Shown one piece after another: positions 1 to 5,915 of a DNA stretch of 64,000 bases. Positions within the stretch are counted from its first letter, which is position 1. Each line of letters opens with the position of its first letter. The notes below the pieces were generated by a model. That model made no database searches. It was not told where the DNA came from and was given only the letters and a program-made list of their open reading frames with translations. A program made the position numbers and the translations under genes. This DNA is from Maritimibacter sp. (GTDB lineage: Bacteria; Pseudomonadota; Alphaproteobacteria; Rhodobacterales; Rhodobacteraceae). The stretch covers positions 2,516,001-2,580,000 of the forward strand of contig CP051232.1 in NCBI GenBank assembly GCA_017792445.1, given 5' to 3'.

Positions 1-279
1 GTCGACCAGCAGGACCCAGACGATGATGCCGCCCATGATGATCGCGAACGGGCGGAAGCGCAGGTCCAGCTTTATCCGTTCGGCCAGTCTGCCCTGCCAC
101 GCGGCGACCAGCCCAAGACCGACCAGCAGCACACCCAGCGCGATGGGGACAAAGCCCGGACCCATGCGGACGATGGTGCCAAAGGCGTAGTCTCCGGCAA
201 TGAAGATTGCGGCAAGTCCGATGGCGGCCCAGACAAGGCCCGCCGCGATTTCCTGCCGGTTGTGTTCGGGGCGCTTCAT
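1..279 (-). CDS. TctB-type small membrane subunit of a tripartite tricarboxylate transporter (3' part outside window)
   Basis: Only the first 93 codons are in the window; the gene runs off the left edge. The visible protein begins MKRPEHNRQEIAAGL and has three hydrophobic stretches (about residues 11-30, 40-58 and 76-93). A Gly/Pro-rich link (MGPGFVPIALGVLL) follows the first helix, as in TctB proteins, the four-helix small subunit of tripartite tricarboxylate transporters. The large permease TctA would be expected just beyond the left edge. The start codon overlaps the stop of the upstream SDR gene in an ATGA junction, so the two are probably translationally coupled. The matching periplasmic receptor (TctC) lies at 2747-3700 on the other strand. 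The family assignment rests on topology, motif and context. Confidence 0.8.
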   Translation of the reverse strand, partial: MKRPEHNRQEIAAGLVWAAIGLAAIFIAGDYAFGTIVRMGPGFVPIALGVLLVGLGLVAAWQGRLAERIKLDLRFRPFAIIMGGIIVWVLLVD

Positions 280-998
280 GTGGGCGACCTCTCTGATTGG
301 GACGCGACGAGCGAGGCGCCGCCGCATTGCGTTATGGTCTGCCCGGTGATTGCGCCCGCGTCCACCGAGGTCAGGAATGCGACCGTCGCCGCGACCTCTT
401 CGGGGCGGATGACGCGCCCGAAAGGAAGCGGGCGCACCGGCGCGTCGGCGCGGGCAGGGTCGCGAAGCTGCGGGGTGTCGGTGGCGGCGGGCGCCACGAC
501 GTTGACTGTGATGCCGCGGGCGACGTGTTCGCCTGCAAGCGAGCGGGCAAGCCCATCCAGCGCGGCCTTGCTGGCGGCATAGTAGCCACGGCCGGGCCGC
601 CCCTGCGCGGCGCGCGACGACAGGAACACCACGCGGCCACGGCCATCCGGCATGCCGGGGATCAAAGCGCGCGACAGGCGATGCGCCGCGCCCACATGCA
701 GCGTCCAAAGCGCGACACCCGCATCGGCATCCGTCTCTGCGTTGTCCGCCCGCATGATGCCCGCCGCGTGGATGAACGCGCTGGCGGTTACCCCGTCCAG
801 TTGCGCCACGGCGTCGTCGATGCCCGCAACCGTCGCAAGATCGGCGCGGATCATGCGGACCAGCGGCGTGTCGGCGGGCGGGGCTGCGATGTCGAGGCCA
901 AGGACCGACCAGCCGTCTGCTGCAAGCCGCTTTGCCACCGCGTGACCGATGCCCGAGGCGACGCCGGTCACCACGGCAAGAGGTGCGGTTCCGGTCAC
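276..998 (-). CDS. Short-chain dehydrogenase/reductase (SDR), catabolic island
   Basis: A classical SDR of 240 residues with a Rossmann nucleotide-binding motif near the N-terminus (VVTGVASGIG), the NAG-equivalent region (IHAAGIM) and an active-site YxxxK (GYYAASKAALDGLA) preceded by a Ser (FLSSRAA). I place the start at the GTG at 998-996. The open frame extends upstream to 1109, but that codon is a TTG lying inside a regulatory palindrome/-35 element and the extra 37 residues look unlike an SDR N-terminus. The gene is first in a minus-strand unit with TctB, transcribed away from the FAD oxidoreductase gene. It probably oxidises or reduces a hydroxy/keto intermediate of the pathway; the substrate is unknown. 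Confidence 0.85.
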   Translation of the reverse strand: MTGTAPLAVVTGVASGIGHAVAKRLAADGWSVLGLDIAAPPADTPLVRMIRADLATVAGIDDAVAQLDGVTASAFIHAAGIMRADNAETDADAGVALWTLHVGAAHRLSRALIPGMPDGRGRVVFLSSRAAQGRPGRGYYAASKAALDGLARSLAGEHVARGITVNVVAPAATDTPQLRDPARADAPVRPLPFGRVIRPEEVAATVAFLTSVDAGAITGQTITQCGGASLVASQSERSPT

Positions 999-1101
999 GG
1001 GGCGATCCGGACGCGGCGGACGGGCAGGGGAGGTAACGCGAGTCGCGAAGGCATGTGTACCTGTCGATTGAGCTTCGTCTGGAATGGCAAGAGAGCGGCC
1101 A

Positions 1102-1113
1102 ACTGTCAACAGT
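1102..1113. promoter_or_regulatory. Operator site 1 (ACTGT-CA-ACAGT)
   Basis: This is a 12-bp inverted repeat with perfect 5-bp arms and a 2-bp spacer. Three other versions are at 1280, 5794 and 5877, all in the two divergent intergenic regions of the island. The size and dyad fit operators of GntR/FCD regulators, and such a regulator is encoded at 5102-5782. Assigning the site to that protein is inference. Confidence 0.6.
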
Positions 1114-1279
1114 ATGGGTATCGGAAGGCGCGGAGCGCATGTTGATTTTGCCGAAATTGATTGCGGTTTATGCCGTTTCGCGCACCGGAATGTACGGAAA
1201 AACCGCGAAATGACGCGTGCAACGCTGCAAGTAAGGCTTCTTCAAGGAAGGCGTTGACCTCTGGCGCGTCGCTGCGCAT

Positions 1280-1291
1280 AGTGTTGACACT
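1280..1291. promoter_or_regulatory. Operator site 2 (AGTGT-TG-ACACT)
   Basis: This is a 12-bp inverted repeat with perfect 5-bp arms. It lies 16 bp before the start codon of the FAD oxidoreductase gene and immediately before its ribosome-binding site. It is the same motif as sites 1, 3 and 4. Confidence 0.6.
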
Positions 1292-1307
1292 TTGAAGAGG
1301 TGCGAAT

Positions 1308-2750
1308 GTGACCCAGCCGACTGCTTCATCGCCGCAGACACCCGATATCGAGGTCGACGTTCTTGTCGTCGGCGCCGGTGGCTGTGGGCTGGTCGCCGCG
1401 ATTGCGGCGGATGCGGCGGGTGCTTCGGTCGCCGTGCTGGAAAAGCAGTCTCGTCTCGCCGGCAACACGTCGCTGTCCAGCGGCTCGATCCCCGGTGCGG
1501 GCACGCGGCTACAGGCCGCAGCCGGTGTCGATGACGGGCCCGATCTGTTCCGCGACGACCTGATGCGGGTCAGCGGGCCGCATGACGCGGATCACCTGAC
1601 CGAGCGGCTGGCCGGGATCTCGGCCGAGCTGGTCGAGTGGCTGATCGACGAGGCGCATGTCGGTCTGACCCTCGTTGCCGGCTATCGCCACGTCGGCCAT
1701 TCGGTGACCCGCCTGCACGCTCCGCCCTCGCGGACCGGGGCCGAACTGATGGCCGATCTGGAGGCGGAAGCCGACCGGCGGGGCATCCCCGTCGCGCCCG
1801 GCCAGCCGGTGGTGGAACTGACTGTCGCGGATGGCCGCGTGACCGGCGCGCTCGCCCGCGACGCCGACGGTCGCGAAAGCCGCATCGGCGCGAAGGCGGT
1901 GATCCTTGCGACCAACGGCTTCGGCGGCGCGCGCGATCTTGTCGCCGAACTTTGCCCCGGCGCCGAAGCGGCGACCTACGCGGGCTCGACCGGCTCGACG
2001 GGCGAGGCGCTGCGATGGGGCAGGGCGCTGGGCGCGCGGACCGGAAACCTTGGCGCCTATCAGGGCCACGCGGGCCTTGCCGCGCGCAGCGGTGTGCTGG
2101 TGACGTGGACGGTGGTCGAACGCGGCGGCTACATCGTCGGCGCCGACGGCAAGCGGATCGGTGACGAGACGCTGGGCTATTCCGCCTTTGCCGGTGTCGA
2201 ACTGGCGGCGGGCGGACCGCTGTACATGATTTATGACGAACGGATCGAGGCTGACGTGGCCAAGGGCCAGCCCGAGTTCGCCGAGGTCGCCCGCATGGGT
2301 GATGCGGTGGCCGGGGCAACGGCGGCTGATCTGGCCGACGCGATCGGCGTGCCGGGCGATGCGCTGGCGGCGACCCTCGACGCCGCCGCGGCGTCCGCCG
2401 AAGGCAAAGCCGATGCGCATGGACGCATGGCCTGGGGTCTTGGCGCGTTGCAGCCGCCCTACCGCGCGACGCGAATCACGCCCGCGCTGTTCCACACACA
2501 GGGCGGGCTTGCCGTCGACGATGACGCGCGGGTGATCGGGGCCGGTGGCGCACCGATCCCCGGCCTTTATGCCGGCGGCGGGGCCGCCACCGGGATCAGC
2601 GGCCGCGAGGGCGGCGACGGATATGTTTCGGGCAACGGGCTGCTGTCGGCGCTCGGGCTCGGGCTTATTGCCGGGCGCAGTGCGGCGGCGGAAGCCGCTG
2701 CGCCGGTCGGCGAAGAAACGGAAACAGTTCAACAAGGAGAAATGACATGA
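1308..2750 (+). CDS. FAD-dependent oxidoreductase of the fumarate reductase/3-ketosteroid dehydrogenase type
   Basis: A 480-residue flavoprotein with an N-terminal dinucleotide-binding motif (VLVVGAGGCGLVAA, about residues 19-32). The C-terminal FAD_binding_2 signature is intact (TQGGLAVDDDARVIG, then GLYAGGGAATGISG and DGYVSGNGLLSALGLG). In this family (fumarate reductase flavoprotein, tricarballylate dehydrogenase, 3-ketosteroid dehydrogenase) the FAD enzyme adds or removes hydrogen across a C-C bond next to a carbonyl or carboxyl. The GTG start at 1308 is preceded by GAAGAGG. The 3' end overlaps the tctC start (ATGA), so receptor and enzyme are made together. A reasonable role is oxidation of the imported acid to an unsaturated acid; the substrate cannot be read from sequence. 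Confidence 0.85.
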   Translation: MTQPTASSPQTPDIEVDVLVVGAGGCGLVAAIAADAAGASVAVLEKQSRLAGNTSLSSGSIPGAGTRLQAAAGVDDGPDLFRDDLMRVSGPHDADHLTERLAGISAELVEWLIDEAHVGLTLVAGYRHVGHSVTRLHAPPSRTGAELMADLEAEADRRGIPVAPGQPVVELTVADGRVTGALARDADGRESRIGAKAVILATNGFGGARDLVAELCPGAEAATYAGSTGSTGEALRWGRALGARTGNLGAYQGHAGLAARSGVLVTWTVVERGGYIVGADGKRIGDETLGYSAFAGVELAAGGPLYMIYDERIEADVAKGQPEFAEVARMGDAVAGATAADLADAIGVPGDALAATLDAAAASAEGKADAHGRMAWGLGALQPPYRATRITPALFHTQGGLAVDDDARVIGAGGAPIPGLYAGGGAATGISGREGGDGYVSGNGLLSALGLGLIAGRSAAAEAAAPVGEETETVQQGEMT

Positions 2751-3700
2751 GAAAGACAATCACCGGGCTGCTCGCCGGTGCCGCGCTGGCGCTGGGCGTC
2801 ACCGCCGCCGCCGCGCAGGACTATCCGTCGCGCGCGATCACCATCATCGTGCCCTACTCGCCCGGGTCGACCGACACCATGGCCCGCACGCTGGCCGAGG
2901 AGATGTCGAAGGAACTGGGTCAGCCCGTCGTGGTCGAGACCCGTCCGGGCGCCGGTGGCACCGTGGGCGGCGCCGCCGTGGCAAGCGCCGATCCCGACGG
3001 CTACACCCTGCTGTTCGCCGTGTCCTCGGTTCAGACCGTCGCGCCGCACCAGCGTGAACTGCCCTACGGCTTTGACGATCTCGCCCCGGTGGCGCGTGTC
3101 GCCGTCGGCCCGAACATGATGGCCGCCCGCAACGGCGCGCCGTTCTCGACCATCGAAGAGCTGGTGGCCTTCGCGAAAGAGAACCCGGGCGCGGTGAGCT
3201 ATGGCTCTGCCGGCACCGGCGGCGCGACCCACATCGCGGCCGAGGCTTTCGCCCGCGCGGCGGGGATCGAGCTGTTCCACATCCCGTTCAACGGTGTGAC
3301 CCCGGCGGTCGCGGCGACCGTGGCCGGTGACGTCGATCTGGTTCTGGGCTTCGCGTCGGCGATCCTGCCGCAGGACGAAGGCGGAAACCTTGTTGCACTG
3401 GCGCAGCTAAGCGCCGAACGCACCGCCGTCGCCCCCGACACGCCGACGCTGATGGAAAGCGGCGTCGATCTGGCGCTGCCGCCCAACACCGGACTGTGGG
3501 CCCCGGCGGGCACCCCCGAGGACGTGATCGCCACCCTGTCTGCCGCCGTCGAAACGGCTGCCGCCAGCGAAAGCTTCACCACCTTCACCACCAGCGGCCT
3601 GACCGCCGTGGACTATGCCGACTCGGCAGCGTTCACCGAAGTTCTGAAGGCCGAAGACGCGTTCTTCGCCGAGCTTCTGCCGACGCTGAACATGGAGTGA
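2747..3700 (+). CDS. TctC/Bug-family periplasmic solute receptor
   Basis: A 317-residue exported protein with a Sec signal peptide (MRKTITGLLAGAALALG, cleavage after AAAAQ). The mature start YPSRAITIIVPYSPGSTDT is the typical Bug/TctC opening, and VVVETRPGAGGTVGG and YGSAGTGGATH are the conserved ligand-loop segments. Bug receptors bind carboxylates, amides and related small molecules in the periplasm for TctAB. It is translationally coupled to the upstream FAD enzyme and followed by a strong terminator, so the plus-strand unit has two genes. The ligand is unknown; the neighbouring hydrolases suggest a carboxylate or a cyclic amide. Confidence 0.93.
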   Translation: MRKTITGLLAGAALALGVTAAAAQDYPSRAITIIVPYSPGSTDTMARTLAEEMSKELGQPVVVETRPGAGGTVGGAAVASADPDGYTLLFAVSSVQTVAPHQRELPYGFDDLAPVARVAVGPNMMAARNGAPFSTIEELVAFAKENPGAVSYGSAGTGGATHIAAEAFARAAGIELFHIPFNGVTPAVAATVAGDVDLVLGFASAILPQDEGGNLVALAQLSAERTAVAPDTPTLMESGVDLALPPNTGLWAPAGTPEDVIATLSAAVETAAASESFTTFTTSGLTAVDYADSAAFTEVLKAEDAFFAELLPTLNME

Positions 3701-3736
3701 TCCGGTCGCGCGTTCCTCTTCACGCGTGAACGGACC

Positions 3737-3768
3737 AAGGGGCGGGCAGCGATGTCCGCCCCTTTTTT
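3737..3768 (+). terminator. Rho-independent terminator after tctC
   Basis: A 9-bp GC-rich stem (AAGGGGCGG at 3737-3745 pairing with CCGCCCCTT at 3756-3764), a 10-base loop and a run of T to 3768. It ends the FAD oxidoreductase-tctC unit. Confidence 0.9.
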
Positions 3769-3913
3769 CGTGCCATTGGCCGTCGCTTGGTGCGCGGTCG
3801 CGGCGCTTGACATCGACCTTCCGATGGGGCGGATTCAGGCGGTGCGGGGCCGATGCGGCGGCGTCCGGCCGCGTCGACGCAACGCTGGCTGCCCGCCGGA
3901 AGGAAGGTCATTG

Positions 3914-4099
3914 ATGGTTCGTGCTTTGTCGCTGTTGATCGGATTCACCGTCGCGCTGTCCGGCTGCGACGTCGACGGCAACGCGGCCAATCAGGGCAAG
4001 GATCTTCCCGAGCCCGGCATCACCTTCACCGGCACGGCCGTGTTCGGCATCACCGGCGGTTCGGGCAAGCCGACGCGGGTCATCTCTGGCCTCAAGTAG
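3914..4099 (+). CDS. Small predicted lipoprotein (61 aa)
   Basis: The protein starts MVRALSLLIGFTVALSGC: a short charged start, a hydrophobic stretch and a lipobox (LSGC, Cys at residue 18), as for a lipidated envelope protein. The mature part is about 43 residues, Gly- and Thr-rich (GITFTGTAVFGITGGSG), with no domain I can name. Small lipoproteins of this kind are common in Rhodobacterales. A purine-rich site (AGGAAGG) lies 7 bp before the ATG. The gene stands alone between two terminators, so it probably has its own promoter. The function is unknown. Confidence 0.65.
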   Translation: MVRALSLLIGFTVALSGCDVDGNAANQGKDLPEPGITFTGTAVFGITGGSGKPTRVISGLK

Positions 4100-4134
4100 C
4101 CCCGGTCTGCTGTCCGGGCGGCGGTGCGAGAACG

Positions 4135-4170
4135 AAAAGGGGCATGCGGTCATGCCACATGCCCCCGTTT
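4135..4170 (-). terminator. Terminator of the gntR-lyase unit (possibly bidirectional)
   Basis: An 8-bp stem (GGGGCATG at 4139-4146 with CATGCCCC at 4158-4165) is followed on the minus strand by TTTTC. Read on the plus strand it has a weaker CGTTT tail, so it may also end the small lipoprotein gene. Confidence 0.65.
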
Positions 4171-4193
4171 CACCGTGAGTGGTGTGCCGGACC

Positions 4194-5105
4194 TCAGCCC
4201 GCCGTAATTTCCACGCCGTCGAGATCGTTGAACCGCGCCTCAAGGTCGCGGAACTCGTTGAACCCCATCAGGCCCCAGATATCGTCGATCGAGGCCATGA
4301 GGTCCGGACGGTCGACGACCTCGCCGGTCGGGATCGCCTCTTGCAGGGTGGCCAGCACCGTCTCCATCGCCTTCAGCGCAGCGGCGGGCAGCATGCGGGG
4401 CAGCGTGACGCGGCGCACACCAAGTTCCTTCATGCGGGCGATCGGGATCAGCGGCGTAGTGGGCCGCGACCGCAGGCCGAAGCCCATGTTGACCGAGACC
4501 GGGATGTCGACCGCATCGACCAGCGCCTTGATCTGGTCCTCGCCCTTGATGGCGTCGGCAAAGATCAGGTCGGCGCCCGCCTTCTCGTACAGCTTCGCCC
4601 GGCGGATCGCGCCTTCAAGCCCCTCAAGGGCGATGGCGTCGGTGCGGGCCAGCACGACGAAGTCGTCATCGCGGCGGGCGTCGCAGGCGGCCTCGATCTT
4701 GCGGGCCATCTCGCGCATGTCGATCACGTCCTTGCCGGCCATGTGACCGCAGCGCTTGGGCGAGACCTGATCCTCGATGTTGATCCCGGCGACGCCGGTG
4801 TCTTCGAAACGGCGGGCGGCGTGCCAGACGGTCGCGGGGTTGCCATAGCCGGTGTCGGCATCGGCCATCACCGGGATCGACACGCTGCCCGCGATCATGC
4901 GGCAGGCGTCAAGGTTGTCGGTCATCCCCATGATGCCGACGTCTTCCATCCCCATGCGCGAGTTCGCGAGCCCGGCGCCGGTGGTGCAGGCGGTCTTGAA
5001 CCCCATCTTCTCGACGAGGCGCACGCTGTAGCCGTCATAGACGCCGGGCGACACGAGTATGTCGTCCCCGGCCAGAAGTTCGCGCATGCGCTTGGTGGGT
5101 TTCAC
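4194..5105 (-). CDS. Isocitrate lyase/PEP mutase-family C-C lyase (dimethylmalate/methylisocitrate lyase-like)
   Basis: A 303-residue protein of the ICL/PEP mutase superfamily. It shows the Mg-binding and active-site segments DADTGYGN and INIEDQ, and the loop SPKRCGHMAGK with the catalytic Cys of true lyases (mutases and hydrolases differ here). Length and motifs match methylisocitrate lyase and 2,3-dimethylmalate lyase, which split a substituted malate into pyruvate or another 2-oxo acid plus a carboxylic acid. The start is GTG at 5105-5103, with AAAGGAAA upstream and a GTGA overlap with the gntR stop. No methylcitrate synthase or dehydratase is nearby, so the propionate cycle is unlikely. 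The lyase may act on the product of the aconitase-like hydratase at 5916. Confidence 0.87.
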   Translation of the reverse strand: MKPTKRMRELLAGDDILVSPGVYDGYSVRLVEKMGFKTACTTGAGLANSRMGMEDVGIMGMTDNLDACRMIAGSVSIPVMADADTGYGNPATVWHAARRFEDTGVAGINIEDQVSPKRCGHMAGKDVIDMREMARKIEAACDARRDDDFVVLARTDAIALEGLEGAIRRAKLYEKAGADLIFADAIKGEDQIKALVDAVDIPVSVNMGFGLRSRPTTPLIPIARMKELGVRRVTLPRMLPAAALKAMETVLATLQEAIPTGEVVDRPDLMASIDDIWGLMGFNEFRDLEARFNDLDGVEITAG

Positions 5106-5782
5106 GCTTCGGTTTCCTTTCTTCGCCGCCCCTTGGCCGCCTCGGGAGGCGGCTGGGCGGATTCCGTATCCAGAAGACGCTGCAGCGCCTCGGTGGCGCG
5201 GGCGATGTGCGCCCGCATAAGCGACTCGGCCAGTTCGGCATCGCGCGCCTTCATGGCGCGCAGGATCTGCCAGTGTTCCGCCGAGGCGTTGTCGTGACGA
5301 CCGGGGGTCGACCCCGAACGGGCCCGGTAAAGGCGCAGCAGGTAATAGAGTTCGTCGCACAGCAGCGACTGGATGCGGCTGTTGCCGCTTTCCTCTGCGA
5401 TGCGCACGTGCAGGTCGAGAACGCGGCCGTTGCCGCCCGCCTGCTCGAAGTCGTCCAGCAGGCGCTGCATCGCCTCGTCGCTCATTGCGAGGGTGGCGAG
5501 TTTGACGCTCATGCCTTCGACGCTTTCGCGAAGCTGAAAGATCTCTATCATGTCGTGTACGGACAGATCGACGACCCGCGCCTTGAAGTACGGCTCCTTG
5601 GTGACAAGGCCGCGCCCCTGCAGCGCCTTGACCGCTTCCCGCACGGGGCCACGGCTGACGCCGAACCGGTCGGCAAGAGCGGCCTCGTTGACGACGCCGC
5701 CGAGCGGGATCTCACCGCTCAGGATCAACTGGAAGATGGCATCGAAGACGGTGTCGACGCGTGTGCGCTGCTGGCCGGTCAT
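5102..5782 (-). CDS. GntR-family regulator, FCD (FadR) subfamily
   Basis: A 226-residue regulator with an N-terminal winged helix (VNEAALADRFGVSRGPVREAVKAL, about residues 29-52). The C-terminal all-helical FCD ligand domain has plausible metal ligands (DLHVRIAEESGN, SAEHWQILRAM, MRAHIARA). FCD regulators usually sense carboxylates or their derivatives. The gene leads a two-gene unit with the lyase and diverges from the aconitase-like operon. Two copies of the island's palindrome lie within 110 bp of its start, one only 12 bp before the ATG, which suggests autoregulation. The Lys/Arg-rich last ten residues (KGRRRKETEA) are probably disordered. Confidence 0.92.
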   Translation of the reverse strand: MTGQQRTRVDTVFDAIFQLILSGEIPLGGVVNEAALADRFGVSRGPVREAVKALQGRGLVTKEPYFKARVVDLSVHDMIEIFQLRESVEGMSVKLATLAMSDEAMQRLLDDFEQAGGNGRVLDLHVRIAEESGNSRIQSLLCDELYYLLRLYRARSGSTPGRHDNASAEHWQILRAMKARDAELAESLMRAHIARATEALQRLLDTESAQPPPEAAKGRRRKETEA

Positions 5783-5793
5783 TCCTTCCCCAT

Positions 5794-5805
5794 TCTGTCA
5801 ACACT
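5794..5805. promoter_or_regulatory. Operator site 3 (CTGT-CA-ACAC core)
   Basis: This is the same dyad as sites 1, 2 and 4 with one arm position mismatched. It lies 12 bp upstream of the gntR start codon, where binding would interfere with gntR transcription. Confidence 0.55.
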
Positions 5806-5876
5806 TTTGGGAAACTTACCGAGTTCTGCGTGAAAGTAAACGAGAAGATCGCCCGGCACAAGGTTTGGCGGGCAAT

Positions 5877-5888
5877 ACTGTTGACACT
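5877..5888. promoter_or_regulatory. Operator site 4 (ACTGT-TG-ACACT), overlapping a -35 box
   Basis: This near-perfect copy of the island's dyad contains the -35 hexamer TTGACA of the promoter proposed for the aconitase-like operon. A protein bound here would exclude RNA polymerase. Confidence 0.6.
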
Positions 5889-5909
5889 TTTTGGTCCGGG
5901 GCCTATCCA
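5881..5909 (+). promoter_or_regulatory. Predicted promoter of the aconitase-like operon (possibly leaderless)
   Basis: TTGACA (5881-5886) is followed after 17 bp by TATCCA (5904-5909). Transcription would then begin about seven bases on, at or next to the A of the ATG at 5916. There is no clear ribosome-binding site before that ATG, which fits a leaderless mRNA. Confidence 0.5.
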
Positions 5910-5915
5910 GAATCC

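Larger units (their letters stand above)
999..1307. promoter_or_regulatory. Divergent control region between the SDR/tctB and FAD-oxidoreductase/tctC units
   Basis: This 309-bp stretch has no gene I can support. It carries two copies of the island's palindrome, at 1102-1113 and 1280-1291. On the minus strand the first contains a perfect TTGACA that could be a -35 element for the SDR/tctB unit. The second lies just upstream of the ribosome-binding site (GAAGAGG, 1294-1300) of the FAD oxidoreductase gene, where a bound regulator would block initiation. The middle part (about 1120-1270) shows nothing I recognise. Confidence 0.55.

Noticed and set aside
1107-1109. TTG at 1109 as start of the SDR gene
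   Set aside because: The codon is inside a TTGACA/operator element and the added residues do not fit the family; GTG at 998 is better.
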